This document shows positions 8,299 through 20,073 of a DNA stretch of 64,000 nt, piece after piece. The position numbers and the translations under genes were made by a program. The notes below the pieces were generated by a model that worked only from the letters and a program-made list of their open reading frames with translations, searched no databases and was not told the origin of the DNA. Source of the DNA: CAWDCV01 sp963728125 (GTDB lineage Bacteria > Actinomycetota > Actinomycetes > CAWDCV01); assembly GCA_963728125.1 (NCBI GenBank), contig CAVSIZ010000007.1, positions 28,598 through 92,597 on the forward strand, in the 5' to 3' direction. Each line of letters opens with the position of its first letter. Position 1 is the first letter of the stretch.

Positions 8299-8853
8299 TT
8301 ACGTCGTCCGGACGCCAGAGAGCGCTTCGAGCGGGACGGTGCGGATCGTGCGGACGGCCGTGGCGCGGCGAGCGTCGCCGAGAGAATGCTCGGCCAGTTC
8401 GAGGAAGTCGGCTCCCGTCCGGTCAATGGTTCCGGTGAGTTGTGAGCCGTCTACCAGCACCAGGGTGACCGGCGACCGATCTCGGGCGATCGCGCGCAGC
8501 GCGTAGCGCAGATCGAGGCGAGCTGCGACTCTGCCCTCGCTGCCCGGCTCCGCCGACTGGAGGCCGAGTCCGGTGATGCCCAGGATCGCTGCCTGCCGCA
8601 GGAGCAGGTCGCGGCCGGCCGACTCCGCGATGAGCAGCCAATCCGCACCCACCTCGGCAACTCGGCCGGTGACCGATCCGAGTCCGCGAACGCTCATCCC
8701 GACCTCGACGCCGATCGCGGCGCGGAGCCGGTCGACCAGCCGGAGCCGAGCTTGTTCGCGGCGGGTGCGATCGGCGATCTCGGCTGCCTCATGAGCGGTC
8801 CCCGCGAGGTCGAGCTGAGCCTCGAGATCGCGAAAGAGGTCGTCCCAGCGCAC
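8299..8853 (-). CDS. conserved actinobacterial protein of unknown function
   Basis: The GTG at 8851-8853 gives a 184-residue product starting MRWDDLFRDLEAQLDLAGTA. The helical N-terminal segment (AAEIADRTRREQARLRLVDRL) is followed by beta-rich sequence (GVEVGMSVRGLGSVTGRVAE, DWLLIAESAGRDLLL, LVDGSQLTGTIDRTGADF) that looks like an Sm-like or small-barrel fold. No membrane segment or catalytic motif is visible. Homologues occur widely in Actinomycetota without a known function. A frame open upstream to 8916 was rejected because the MRWDDLF start matches the family. Confidence 0.65.
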   Translation of the reverse strand: MRWDDLFRDLEAQLDLAGTAHEAAEIADRTRREQARLRLVDRLRAAIGVEVGMSVRGLGSVTGRVAEVGADWLLIAESAGRDLLLRQAAILGITGLGLQSAEPGSEGRVAARLDLRYALRAIARDRSPVTLVLVDGSQLTGTIDRTGADFLELAEHSLGDARRATAVRTIRTVPLEALSGVRTT

Positions 8854-8974
8854 GAGCGCGAAGAGTAGCGGCCGGCTCAGTTGCCGCCTCGGCTGTGGAT
8901 GCGCTGCTTGACTCATCGGTTAGCGCACGTGTACGAAAGCAAACACAGGCAAACACAGCTAATGAGGAGGTCAA

Positions 8975-9730
8975 GTGCGGCGCGCAAGCACGGCGACTGG
9001 TGCTCTCCTCGCGTTGGCGGGAACGGCTCTGTTGACCGTCTGGTCGCTCACCGGACTCGTGGATCAGGCGGCGGCCCCTGGCCAGGCGTCCCTTGACACG
9101 CTCCTCGGCCTCGTCGCGGGAGTTGGAGCGGCGGGATGCGGCGTCTGGCTTGCCGCCGGTGCGGTGCTCACCGTTCTTGGCTCACTGCCTGGCGCCCTTG
9201 CCAGCGGAGCCGACGCTGTCGCTCAGAAAATCGCACCGCGGGCGTGGCGGCGCCTCATCCACCTCACCCTCGGCATCGCCCTCGTCAGCGGTCCGTTCGC
9301 CGCGGCTGCTCCAGCGTGGGCGGGTCACCATCAGTTGAGCGTTCGAGCCGACGTCGACTCCGGCCGATCCACCATCGCCGCCGCGGACCCAGGGAATCCC
9401 GACGCGCTGCCACCGATTGACCGTCCCGCCGACACCACCTTGGCGCAAACCACCTGGACACCCACCGCACCGCCAACGCCTATCCCTGTCACTCCCCCGG
9501 CCAGTCCGGTGGTGACCGGTCACCCGCGGGCGACAGCCGCTGTCGAGGACCACGTCGTCGTTCGCCGCGGGGACACGCTGTGGCACATCGCGGGCAGGTA
9601 TCTCGGCGCAGACGCCAGCGCCGCCGAGATCGCCACCGAGTGGCCGCGCTGGTGGACCGCCAATCGCGATGTCATCGGCCCCGATCCCGACGTGATCTTG
9701 CCGGGCCAGGTCCTGCGCCCGCCGATCTAA
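8975..9730 (+). CDS. membrane-anchored LysM-domain protein
   Basis: A 251-residue protein from a GTG preceded by GAGGAGG. Three hydrophobic segments fall in the first ~115 residues (TGALLALAGTALLTVWSLTG, GLVAGVGAAGCGVWLAAGAV, LGIALVSGPFAAAAPAWAG). A Pro/Thr-rich linker follows, and then a C-terminal LysM domain (VVRRGDTLWHIAGRYLG to DVILPGQVLRPP) that would bind peptidoglycan outside the membrane. Two direct copies of GCAAACACAG (8939-8958) lie just before the ribosome-binding site. The next gene follows after 23 bases and is probably cotranscribed. Confidence 0.85.
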   Translation: MRRASTATGALLALAGTALLTVWSLTGLVDQAAAPGQASLDTLLGLVAGVGAAGCGVWLAAGAVLTVLGSLPGALASGADAVAQKIAPRAWRRLIHLTLGIALVSGPFAAAAPAWAGHHQLSVRADVDSGRSTIAAADPGNPDALPPIDRPADTTLAQTTWTPTAPPTPIPVTPPASPVVTGHPRATAAVEDHVVVRRGDTLWHIAGRYLGADASAAEIATEWPRWWTANRDVIGPDPDVILPGQVLRPPI

Positions 9731-9753
9731 CCCACACGCATCGAGGAGATCCC

Positions 9754-10311
9754 ATGCCTGCGCCCGCCCTACGCCTCCTGCCCACACCGCAGACGGAACC
9801 GCCGTACGACGACGAGGTCGGCGCGGCTACGCGTCCCTACCGATCGCCCCGTGACGCATCGGCCGTCCAAGGCGCGCTTGCGCTGAACTTTGTCCTGCCG
9901 TCCGGCCTCCCCGTCGAGCCCCAGGCACGCGTCCTCCGGCTGGTCGACAAGTCCCCAACCGCGTTGGTGACGACGGGGCTGCCCGATCCGAAGCCGTGGG
10001 CGGCGCGGCTCGTTCAGGCCGTCACCGAGGTGCTTGCGGGCGACCGCCCGCTCACGCAGTTGCTGCGCTGGGTCGATGCGGACGTATACAACGACATCGA
10101 GCGCCGAGTCACGGTCCACGCGCGCCGGCAGCCACCCAAGCTGAGCAACGGTCAGCGCGCGTCGGTGCGGTCGGTGCACGTTGCCCAGCCGGCAACGGAT
10201 GTGTCGGAGATCTCCGTCATCCTGCAGCGTGGCGCACGCTGCGCAGCCGTCGCCGTACGGCTGGAGAACAAGCAGGATCGCTGGTTGTGCACCGCCCTGG
10301 AGATCGGCTGA
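9754..10311 (+). CDS. Rv3235 family protein
   Basis: A 185-residue protein from the ATG at 9754, preceded by GAGGAG. A proline-rich, variable N-terminus leads to a conserved core (PWAARLVQAVTEVLAGDRPLTQLLRWV) and a VRSVHVAQPATDVSEISVIL to RLENKQDRWLCTALEIG ending. That is the signature of the Rv3235 family found next to secA in Actinomycetota. Its function is unknown. Position directly before secA, on the opposite strand, matches the M. tuberculosis order. Confidence 0.85.
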   Translation: MPAPALRLLPTPQTEPPYDDEVGAATRPYRSPRDASAVQGALALNFVLPSGLPVEPQARVLRLVDKSPTALVTTGLPDPKPWAARLVQAVTEVLAGDRPLTQLLRWVDADVYNDIERRVTVHARRQPPKLSNGQRASVRSVHVAQPATDVSEISVILQRGARCAAVAVRLENKQDRWLCTALEIG

Positions 10312-10361
10312 CCGCCGAGGCGTGATGTGGTCGCCATTCAGAGGGCCAGCGGATCCTCGGG

Positions 10362-10988
10362 GTGACCTGCAGAATCCTGCTCATGAGGGCAGCCGAATCC
10401 CCAATACGTGCCGTGCCCGCTAACGAGGTGAGCTGCGACGACGTGCAGACGGTCTTCGGCACTCGGGGGCAGGCATCCAGATGCCAATGCCAGCGGTACA
10501 AGCTGTCTCCGCGCGAGTCCTTCGCTTCCTTCCCCGCCGAGGAGCGGGCTCATCGGCTGCGCCAGCAAACCGACTGCGGCCACCCGGCTTCGGGCACCAC
10601 CAGCGGCCTCATTGCTTACCTCGATGCCGAGCCCGCCGGCTGGTGCGCGGTCGAGCCTCGTCTCGCCTATCAGGGCCTGCTGCGCAACAACCGCACCCCG
10701 TGGATTGAACGTGCAGAAGACAAGTCGGACGGCACTGTTTGGGCGTTGACCTGCTTCTTCACACGAGCGGGATTCCGGAAGCGCGGAATCGGTCGCGCGC
10801 TCGCGCGAGCCGCAGTGGACCATGCCCGAGACCGCGGCGCCCGCGCGATCGAGGGCTACCCCATCATCACGCAGAACGTGATCCTCGAAGAACTCCACGT
10901 CGGCACCGCCGGCATGTTCGCCGACGCGGGCTTCATCGAGGTCAGCCGGCCGACACCGCGTCGCATTGTGATGCGCATCGACTTCTGA
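10362..10988 (+). CDS. GNAT family N-acetyltransferase
   Basis: A 208-residue protein with a cysteine-containing N-terminal region (QASRCQCQRYKLSPRESF) and a GNAT core: LTCFFTRAGFRKRGIGRALA holds the R-x-x-G-x-G/A acetyl-CoA loop. AIEGYPIITQ and GMFADAGFIEVSRP complete the fold. The substrate is unknown. Two starts are possible, GTG at 10362 and ATG at 10383; neither has a strong ribosome-binding site. It is convergent with secA, with a 17-base gap. Confidence 0.8.
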   Translation: MTCRILLMRAAESPIRAVPANEVSCDDVQTVFGTRGQASRCQCQRYKLSPRESFASFPAEERAHRLRQQTDCGHPASGTTSGLIAYLDAEPAGWCAVEPRLAYQGLLRNNRTPWIERAEDKSDGTVWALTCFFTRAGFRKRGIGRALARAAVDHARDRGARAIEGYPIITQNVILEELHVGTAGMFADAGFIEVSRPTPRRIVMRIDF

Positions 10989-11005
10989 AAGCTGTTGTCC
11001 GTCAC

Positions 11006-13837
<2,832 letters not shown>

Positions 13838-13911
13838 GCGGTACGGCTCCCTAGCCAGATGTCGTCTTCATCGTATGTGAGCGACTCAGGACCCCCTGGT
13901 GTTCCCGCGGC

Positions 13912-14931
13912 TCACGCCAGGCGTTCGGCCAGGTACCGCAGCGCCAACGGATACCGCCACTCGATCCGGCCGTGCCCGGCGTCGAAGAGCTCGAACTGGT
14001 ATGGCACGTCGAGCATGTCCAGCTCCGCAGCGAATGCCTGCGCGCCCAGGTCGAGGAAGTACTCGTCTGAGCGACCCGCGTCGAGGTAGATGCCGCGCAT
14101 GGATCGCAGCGCCTCCCCCGATCGTCCCGCCATCCGGACGGGATCGACATCGAGCCAGCGAGCCCACACGTCGTCGCGCAGACGTCCGGTCGGCAGATCG
14201 AACGGCAGGGTCACCGAACCATCCGGCTCGGCGGAGTAGCAGGCGGCCATGCAGTAGGTGTTGACGAGATGCTCGTCGTTGGGTCGGCTCCACGGCACCC
14301 GGCTGCGAAAGTCTGCCCAGAACGCCTCGTACGAGCCGTCGTAATCGTCGCGCAGCGCCCGGACGACAACCGGGAACTCGGGCAGATAGCAGAGCTCGAA
14401 GAGGGCATCGCCGGCGTGACTGGCCAACGCACCGAACACGTCGGGACGCAGCATCGGCACCACCATCGCGCCGTAGCCGCCACTGGATTTACCCGCCAGG
14501 CCGCGGGAATCTCGATCCGATCGGGTGCGGAAGTGTGTGTCGACGTACCCGACGACGTCGTCGCACAGGTAATCGAGATAGCGCCCCGTACCCGGCGAAT
14601 TGAGGAACTGGCTGCCGCCGTAGGACGTGAACGCGTCGACGAGAACGACGATCGCGGGAGGCGGCGCATCGGAACTGGTGAACAGGCTGTCGACGAGATC
14701 GGGATAGGTGGGCCGAAATGCCGTGACGTTCCACCACATCTCGACCGACCCAGTCATGCCCTGGATCAGGTAGATCGCGGGATACCGCCGCTCGGACTCC
14801 TCGGCGTAGCCGGGAGGAAGGTAGACCCACAGAGAGCGTTCGGCTGGATCGCCGAGTGGGTTGCCACGCAGCGCCTGACTTCGAACGATGTGCTCCTCGA
14901 ATCGTCCGCGGGTACGACCGGTCGGCTGCAT
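13912..14931 (-). CDS. esterase family protein (enterochelin esterase/antigen 85-like fold)
   Basis: A 339-residue alpha/beta hydrolase of the esterase D/Fes type. The N-terminal YLPPGYAEESERRYPAIYLI strand region, the nucleophile elbow GKSSGG (Ser149) and a late FDAGHGRIEW segment (His320) form the catalytic framework. No signal peptide is evident, so a cytosolic enzyme acting on a soluble ester is likely. It starts at an ATG at 14929-14931 and is divergent from the acetyltransferase gene, whose start is only about 25 bases away. Confidence 0.82.
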   Translation of the reverse strand: MQPTGRTRGRFEEHIVRSQALRGNPLGDPAERSLWVYLPPGYAEESERRYPAIYLIQGMTGSVEMWWNVTAFRPTYPDLVDSLFTSSDAPPPAIVVLVDAFTSYGGSQFLNSPGTGRYLDYLCDDVVGYVDTHFRTRSDRDSRGLAGKSSGGYGAMVVPMLRPDVFGALASHAGDALFELCYLPEFPVVVRALRDDYDGSYEAFWADFRSRVPWSRPNDEHLVNTYCMAACYSAEPDGSVTLPFDLPTGRLRDDVWARWLDVDPVRMAGRSGEALRSMRGIYLDAGRSDEYFLDLGAQAFAAELDMLDVPYQFELFDAGHGRIEWRYPLALRYLAERLA

Positions 14932-14955
14932 GATCGAATGCTAGACAAGGCGCTC

Positions 14956-15501
14956 ATGGACCCGTTCGAGTTGCACGACGAGCGACTCGTCCTGCGCCCG
15001 TGGCGACCGGACGACGTCGATGCGGTGTATCGGGCCTGTCAGGACGGCGAGCTTCAGCGCTGGACAACCGTTCCGTCGCCGTACACCCGCGCGGACGCTG
15101 AGCGCTGGATCGAGCGCATCGCGCCGCGGGATTGGGCGGCTGGTATCGATCTGACGTGGGCGATCACCGAGCGGCCCGCAGACGAACCGATTGCCGCGAT
15201 ATCGCTGCGTAGCCGCCCCGAGGAGAGGTGGGCAGTGGCGTCGATCGGGTTCTGGGCAGCGCCGAAGGCGCGCGGTCGCGGCATCGTCACCGACGCCACG
15301 CGGATCGTCGCAAAGTACGCATTCACGACGCTGGGCGTGCAGCGGCTGGAGTGGTACGCCAACGTGGGCAACGTGGCGTCGCGACGAGTTGCCGAGAAGG
15401 TCGGCTTCACCCTCGAGGGGACATTGCGGCGCGGTCTCGATCAGCGTGGGACGCGCGTCGACGCCTGGATCGGCTCGCTGCTTCCGGGGGAGCTGCAGTG
15501 A
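14956..15501 (+). CDS. RimJ/RimL-type GNAT acetyltransferase
   Basis: A 181-residue GNAT protein, start ATG at 14956 (alternative ATG at 14938). The pattern LVLRPWRPDDVDAVYRACQD, ARGRGIVTDATRIV (acetyl-CoA loop) and NVASRRVAEKVGFTLEGTLR is that of RimJ/RimL-like enzymes acetylating protein N-termini, amino acids or antibiotics. Its stop overlaps the start of the next gene by four bases (GTGA), so the two are coupled. Confidence 0.85.
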   Translation: MDPFELHDERLVLRPWRPDDVDAVYRACQDGELQRWTTVPSPYTRADAERWIERIAPRDWAAGIDLTWAITERPADEPIAAISLRSRPEERWAVASIGFWAAPKARGRGIVTDATRIVAKYAFTTLGVQRLEWYANVGNVASRRVAEKVGFTLEGTLRRGLDQRGTRVDAWIGSLLPGELQ

Positions 15502-16616
15502 CGGAGCGGCCGGATCGCGTGCTCACTCCCGTCGAGCGGCGCAGCGCGGGGACGTATCTGAAGGTGATGGCGGCATCGTTCGGAGTCACCGTCGTCCTGA
15601 CCCGGCTCTATCTCGCCGTCACTGACTACCCGCAGATCGGCGGCGGCACCTATCACATCGCGCATGCACTGTGGGGCGGACTGCTCCTGACCATCGGCTC
15701 GATCCTGCCGCTGACCTGGGCCAACCGCTGGGCGCTGATGGGGTCGGCGGTCCTCGCCGGTGCCGGAGTAGGGCTCTTCATCGACGAGGTCGGCAAGTTC
15801 ATCACGGCGCGAAACGACTACTTCTTCCCGCTCGCCGCGCCGATCATCTACCTGTGCTTCCTCGCGCTTCTCTACCTCGCTCATCGGGTGGCACGGCCGA
15901 GTGCGTACGACGCCCGCGGACAGACCTACCTCGTCCTCGACGGACTCGCCGATGTGGCCGACGCGCACCTCCTGCCGCAGGGGCGCGCTGAGGTCCTCGC
16001 CCGACTGGAGGCCATCCGCAACGCGTCCGGGCGCCCGGACCTGGCCGAGCTGGCTCGCCACCTCACCACGTATGTCTCGACGACGACGGTGGCGAATCAC
16101 GGCATCTGGGCGGAGCGTCACCAGGAGCTCATGGCGACCCTGCAGAAGTGGGAACGCCGGCTGCTGCCTCGACCGGTCCTCCGACTCCTCATCGTGGCCG
16201 GTGCCCTCGTGATCGGACTGTTCTCGGCGATCGGTCTCCTGGTTCTCATCGTGGTGCTGGGGGATGTCGACGACGCGAAGATCGTCCTGGACGACCGAAC
16301 CGTCCAGGCCGGACTCGCCGAGCCAGGCGTCCTCATTGCCGCCGCCGGCGAGGCAATCGTGGGGATCTTGCTGCTGGCGTCGGCACTGCTGATGCTCATC
16401 GGCAAGGACAGACTCGGGGTCCGGCTGGGCAAGGCCGCGTTGCTCTTCGCACTCGCGGCGGTGAACGTCGCCGTCGGCTACATCAGCGCGGAGCTCGTCG
16501 TCATCGCGGTCATCGTTGAGCTGGTGGGCCTGTGGTTCTACGTCAGGTATGCCGACCGTTTCCTGCGGCCTCCCACCATGCCGACCGCCGTGGTCAGTGA
16601 GACGATCCTCAGCTAG
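15498..16616 (+). CDS. multipass membrane protein of unknown function
   Basis: A 372-residue protein from the GTG at 15498. Hydrophobic segments cluster at the N-terminus (GVTVVLTRLYLAVTD, ALWGGLLLTIGSILPLTW, ALMGSAVLAGAGVGLFIDEV, APIIYLCFLALLYLA) and at the C-terminus (VLRLLIVAGALVIGLFSAIG and several more). A soluble helical region of about 110 residues lies between them. An acidic FIDEVGKFITARNDY segment links the third and fourth helices. Similar proteins occur in many actinomycetes; no function is known to me. Coupled to the acetyltransferase upstream. Confidence 0.7.
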   Translation: MTERPDRVLTPVERRSAGTYLKVMAASFGVTVVLTRLYLAVTDYPQIGGGTYHIAHALWGGLLLTIGSILPLTWANRWALMGSAVLAGAGVGLFIDEVGKFITARNDYFFPLAAPIIYLCFLALLYLAHRVARPSAYDARGQTYLVLDGLADVADAHLLPQGRAEVLARLEAIRNASGRPDLAELARHLTTYVSTTTVANHGIWAERHQELMATLQKWERRLLPRPVLRLLIVAGALVIGLFSAIGLLVLIVVLGDVDDAKIVLDDRTVQAGLAEPGVLIAAAGEAIVGILLLASALLMLIGKDRLGVRLGKAALLFALAAVNVAVGYISAELVVIAVIVELVGLWFYVRYADRFLRPPTMPTAVVSETILS

Positions 16617-16675
16617 ACGACGCAGATGCAGTACGTTCGGATGCCACTGCTCACCCCGCTACCCGGAGAGCGCGA

Positions 16676-17002
16676 ATGTCGTACACCGACCCGCACCCGC
16701 GCGGGCAAACGTCGTCCTGGGTTGCCGTCGGCATCATCACCCTCGGATTCGCCATCGGCGGACTCGGCCTCATCCTCGGGCCGACGTGGTGGCTGTTTTG
16801 GGCCGGCGTCGTTGTCGCCGGGGTCGGTGGTGTCGTCGCGCTTTCCGTCGACATCTTCAGTCAGGTGGAGCTGGACGAGACACACGGCCCGGCGCACCTC
16901 ACCAAACGACAGAAGTCGTCGAGGACAACGGAGCCACCCAAGGATCCGCAGGTCGATCGCCGCGCCGACGACCCGTACGCCCAGGAAAGCGCACCAGAGT
17001 AG
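16676..17002 (+). CDS. small HGxxPAAW-like membrane protein
   Basis: A 108-residue protein with a short polar N-terminus (PHPRGQTSSWVAVGI), two membrane segments (residues about 15-35 and 40-57), and a charged, proline-rich C-terminal tail. The arrangement resembles the actinobacterial HGxxPAAW family, though the exact signature is degenerate here (HPRGQTSSW). A GGAGAG sequence precedes the ATG. Function unknown; probably an envelope protein. Confidence 0.6.
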   Translation: MSYTDPHPRGQTSSWVAVGIITLGFAIGGLGLILGPTWWLFWAGVVVAGVGGVVALSVDIFSQVELDETHGPAHLTKRQKSSRTTEPPKDPQVDRRADDPYAQESAPE

Positions 17003-17055
17003 GTCCGCCGCTTCGAGCACACGGCGTCCGAAATCGTCGGTGCTGACTTCTAGCA

Positions 17056-18237
17056 TTGGCAGCCGTGCCAGTGTTTCCTCCTCCGGTCGCCTCGCTCACC
17101 GCTGACGAGGCACGCCGCCTAGCGCTGCGCGCGCAGGGACTGCTCGGGGCGCCTGATCGGCGCGGCGGCGTGCCGTCGTTGCTTCGGCACCTGGGTGCCG
17201 TCCAGCTCGACACGATCTCCGTCCTGGCCCGTTCCCACGAACTCGTTCCGTACGCCCGGCTCGGAGCCATCGGACGCACGGCGGTGGAGTCGGCATTCTG
17301 GGGCCATCGGCCGGCCCGCGCGTTCGAGTACTGGTCGCATGCCGCGTGCGTACTGCCCGTCGACGAATGGCCGTGGTTTGCGTTTCGGCGCCGCGCGTTT
17401 CGGCAGCGGGGCTGGCGCTGGCACGCCGTCTCCGAGGAGATCTGCACGCAGGTGCTGGCTCGGCTGCGGGCGGATGGACCGCTGACGGCTTCCGACCTTG
17501 GTGGTGCCAAGCGCGAGGGCACCTGGTGGTCATGGAGTGGGGTGAAGATCGCCGTCGAGTGGCTGCTCGACGTCGGCGAGGTCGTGTGCAGCGAACGGCG
17601 CGGCTGGCGCCGCGTGTACGACTTGCCGGAACGGGCGCTGCCGAGTCGCCTGCTCGACCACGAACCGACCGATCCGGAATGCCTGCAGCGGCTCGTCGGG
17701 CTGGCGGGTTGGTCGCTCGGCGTTGCCGATATCGGTGACCTCGCCGACTATCACCGCCTGACGCGCGCCCAGGTCACCAGCGCGCTCGAGGGCAGCGGCC
17801 TGATTCCCGTGGGCGTTCAGGGCTGGCCGCAGCCGGGGTGGGCCCATCCCGCAGCGCTGTCTGCTCTCCACGCGCGCGGCCGGCATCGGACAACGCTGCT
17901 GTCACCGTTCGACTCCCTGGTGTGGGATCGCCGCCGGACGCTACGCGTCTTCCGCTTTGCCCACGCGTTGGAGGCGTACAAGCCGCGAGCAGATCGCCGG
18001 TACGGCTACTTCACCATGCCGTTGCTGAGCGGTGGTCAACTTCTCGGACGAGTAGATCCCAAGCGCGTCGGGCGCACGCTGATCGCCCAGCAGGTGACGC
18101 TGGATAGGCCACGCGCCGTGGAACCGATGGCACAGGCATTGAGGGAAGCGGCAACGTGGGTCGGCTGCGACGACGTCTCGGTCGATCGCGTGGAGCCACA
18201 AGCGCTGGCGGCGCCGCTCAAGCACGCCCTCTCGTGA
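17056..18237 (+). CDS. YcaQ/AlkX-type winged-helix DNA glycosylase family protein
   Basis: A 393-residue protein of the winged-helix HTH_42 family, whose studied members (E. coli YcaQ, Streptomyces AlkZ) are DNA glycosylases that unhook crosslinks or remove bulky alkyl adducts. The catalytic-loop motif Q-L-D is at residues 50-52 (AVQLDTISVLARSH). SPFDSLVWDRRRT and RYGYFTMPLL are further family blocks. The start may be TTG at 17056 or GTG at 17065. Substrate preference is not predictable from sequence alone. Confidence 0.82.
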   Translation: MAAVPVFPPPVASLTADEARRLALRAQGLLGAPDRRGGVPSLLRHLGAVQLDTISVLARSHELVPYARLGAIGRTAVESAFWGHRPARAFEYWSHAACVLPVDEWPWFAFRRRAFRQRGWRWHAVSEEICTQVLARLRADGPLTASDLGGAKREGTWWSWSGVKIAVEWLLDVGEVVCSERRGWRRVYDLPERALPSRLLDHEPTDPECLQRLVGLAGWSLGVADIGDLADYHRLTRAQVTSALEGSGLIPVGVQGWPQPGWAHPAALSALHARGRHRTTLLSPFDSLVWDRRRTLRVFRFAHALEAYKPRADRRYGYFTMPLLSGGQLLGRVDPKRVGRTLIAQQVTLDRPRAVEPMAQALREAATWVGCDDVSVDRVEPQALAAPLKHALS

Positions 18238-18240
18238 GCG

Positions 18241-18984
18241 TCAGGTGATCTCGAGCAGTTTCTCGCGTACCGCATAGACAACGGCTTCCATGCGCGAGTG
18301 CAGCTGCAGCTTGTCGAGGATGTTGCGGATGTGGTTCTTCACCGTGTTCTCGCTGATGAACAGCTGCGTCGCGATGGCCCTATTGTTCAGGCCGCGCGCG
18401 ACGAGCTTGAGCACGTCGAGCTCGCGCTCGGTCAGCCGGGGCGCGGGCACCTGCTGACGGTCATCGCCGCGCTTCATCATCGTCGAGAACTCGGTGAGGA
18501 GCTTGGCCGCCATCGACGGGCTGATGAGCGACTGACCGCCGGCGACTGCCCGCAGACCGGTCGCGACCTCCTCGATCGAGATCTCCTTGAGGAGGTAGCC
18601 GCTCGCCCCTGCCTTGATTGCCTCGTACAGGTCGGCCTCGTCCTCGCTCACCGTCAGCATGACGATCTTCGCGCTCGGGACGACATCCTTGATGGCGGTG
18701 CATGCGTCGATGCCGCTGCGCTTAGGCATCTGCACGTCCATGAGCACAATGTCGGGCAGCAGCGCGGCCGCCTGGTCAACGGCTTCGGTGCCGTCGCTGG
18801 CCTCGCCGACGATGTCGATGTCTGCCTCGTGCGCCAGCACCATCTCCAGGCCGCGGCGGAACAGGGCGTGGTCATCGACCACCAGGACGCGAATCGGGTC
18901 GGCGACCACCCGGGGTACCGCGGCGGCTTCGGCCGAAGAGATCACCGAGAGGTCTCCTGGTTCTGTCGCGGATCGACGCAGCAC
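18241..18984 (-). CDS. NarL/FixJ-family response regulator (orphan)
   Basis: A 247-residue response regulator. The receiver domain has IRVLVVDDHALFRRG, the phosphoacceptor Asp in DIVLMDVQMPKRSG and the switch Lys in SGYLLKEIS. The C-terminal LuxR-type HTH is RLTERELDVLKLVARGLNNR to ISENTVKNHIRNILDKL. No sensor kinase gene is adjacent, so the partner is elsewhere or absent. Very similar orphan regulators lie near hpf in other Actinomycetota. An N-terminal extension of about 30 residues before the receiver may not be translated. Confidence 0.9.
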   Translation of the reverse strand: MLRRSATEPGDLSVISSAEAAAVPRVVADPIRVLVVDDHALFRRGLEMVLAHEADIDIVGEASDGTEAVDQAAALLPDIVLMDVQMPKRSGIDACTAIKDVVPSAKIVMLTVSEDEADLYEAIKAGASGYLLKEISIEEVATGLRAVAGGQSLISPSMAAKLLTEFSTMMKRGDDRQQVPAPRLTERELDVLKLVARGLNNRAIATQLFISENTVKNHIRNILDKLQLHSRMEAVVYAVREKLLEIT

Positions 18985-19077
18985 TGCCGCGGTCGACCTG
19001 GGCGGCCAACAGGCGGCGACATCATTGCATGGTCCAGGATGCGCGTTGTTCAGGTTGCCGGGTGCCTGTTTCGTCGA

Positions 19078-19725
19078 TCAGACGGAGAGCCGGATAACGC
19101 CGTAGTCGTAGGCGCGGCGCCGGTAGACCACGCTGGGCTGCGCGCTGTCGCGGTCGACGAAGAGGAAGAAGTCGTGGCCGACCAGCTCCATCTCGTAGAG
19201 CGCCTGCTCCAGAGTCATCGGCTGCGCCTGGTGGGTCTTCTCGCGCACGACCATCGGTCCGTCACCGTGCACCTCGATCGGGCCTTCGAGCCGCCGATCG
19301 GACGCATCGTCGTCGTCGGCCGCAGCTGGCGAGGGTGGCCCCGACCCATCGAGCCCGGTCGCGATTCCGTCTCCCAGCGGCGCAGTGGCAGCGGCGACCG
19401 AGCGCGGCGACCGAGCGCCGTGATGGACCCGCCGCCGATCGGCGGCCTTGCGAAGCCGCGCGTCCAGTCGCGCGACGGCGAGGTCGAGCGCGGCGTAGCG
19501 GTCCTCCGACGACGCCTCGGCCCGGATCACCGGCCCACGCGAGTGGATCGTTAGCTCGATCCGCTCGCTGAGCCCGGCCTGGCGCGGGTTGCGCTCCTTG
19601 GACACTTCGACGTCGACCCGGATCACCTTGGCGTCGAACCGTTCGACCCGCGCCAGCTTCGCGGCGACGTGTTCGCGGAAGCGGTCGGGCACGTCCGTGT
19701 GGCGACCCTTCACGACGATGTCCAC
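19078..19725 (-). CDS. hpf: long-form ribosome hibernation-promoting factor
   Basis: A 215-residue protein with an N-terminal S30AE domain (VDIVVKGRHTDVPDRFREHV to DLAVARLDARLRKAADRRR), an Ala/Asp-rich linker, and the C-terminal dimerisation domain (QPMTLEQALYEMELVGHDFF to VVYRRRAYDYGVIRL). Long HPF pairs 70S ribosomes into inactive 100S dimers in stationary phase or hypoxia. The GTG at 19723-19725 is preferred over an in-frame TTG at 19737 because GGGAGG sits six bases before it. Upstream lies a repeat-containing leader (19801-19844). Confidence 0.93.
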   Translation of the reverse strand: MDIVVKGRHTDVPDRFREHVAAKLARVERFDAKVIRVDVEVSKERNPRQAGLSERIELTIHSRGPVIRAEASSEDRYAALDLAVARLDARLRKAADRRRVHHGARSPRSVAAATAPLGDGIATGLDGSGPPSPAAADDDDASDRRLEGPIEVHGDGPMVVREKTHQAQPMTLEQALYEMELVGHDFFLFVDRDSAQPSVVYRRRAYDYGVIRLSV

Positions 19726-20073
19726 GTGGCCTCCCAAGTCGCAGACTCGATATCTCTGCCCGGCTCTGCTTCTTCAGCGTTCTTCTGAGCGGGACCATGC
19801 CCCGTCGCGTGCCCCGTCATGTACCCGTCATGTGCCCGTCAGTGGCCAAGCACCCGCCCGGCCGACCTGGTCTTCGTCCCCACATTCGCCTGCTGAGGGT
19901 CTCGCAGCACTGGTGCCACTACTCCCCTTCTCTCGGTACGGAGGCCATCGGGACCTCCGGCGAGGCAGGGCTTACCCCTAAGCCGCACCGTGATCGGACG
20001 ACGATAAGTCGCCTTACGTGGACCGTTTCGCCTGCGGCTGGCATCGGCTAGTTCCCGGAGTCCGCGTGACTCG
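19726..20073. other. 348-base gene-free stretch between comF and hpf
   Basis: No supported gene lies here. It should hold the hpf promoter on the minus strand and the end of the comF transcript. It contains four phased CCCGTC repeats (19801-19844) and a near-perfect palindrome GCGTGAC-TC-GTCACGC at 20064-20079 straddling the comF stop codon. Several short GC-rich inverted segments in 19880-20050 could fold, but I recognise no known RNA family. Confidence 0.6.
19801..19844 (-). repeat. four phased CCCGTC/GACGGG repeats upstream of hpf
   Basis: CCCGTC occurs at 19801, 19813, 19824 and 19835, that is every 11-12 bases, with similar spacers (CATGTA, CATGTG). On the hpf strand the unit reads GACGGG followed by CACAT or TACAT. 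The array lies 75-120 bases upstream of the hpf start. The helical phasing suggests a protein-binding array, but no regulator is identified. Confidence 0.5.

Noticed and set aside
19880..20050. A structured riboswitch or small RNA between comF and hpf
   Set aside because: Short GC-rich inverted pieces exist, but none matches a riboswitch or RNA family I know, and the potential to fold is expected at this GC content.
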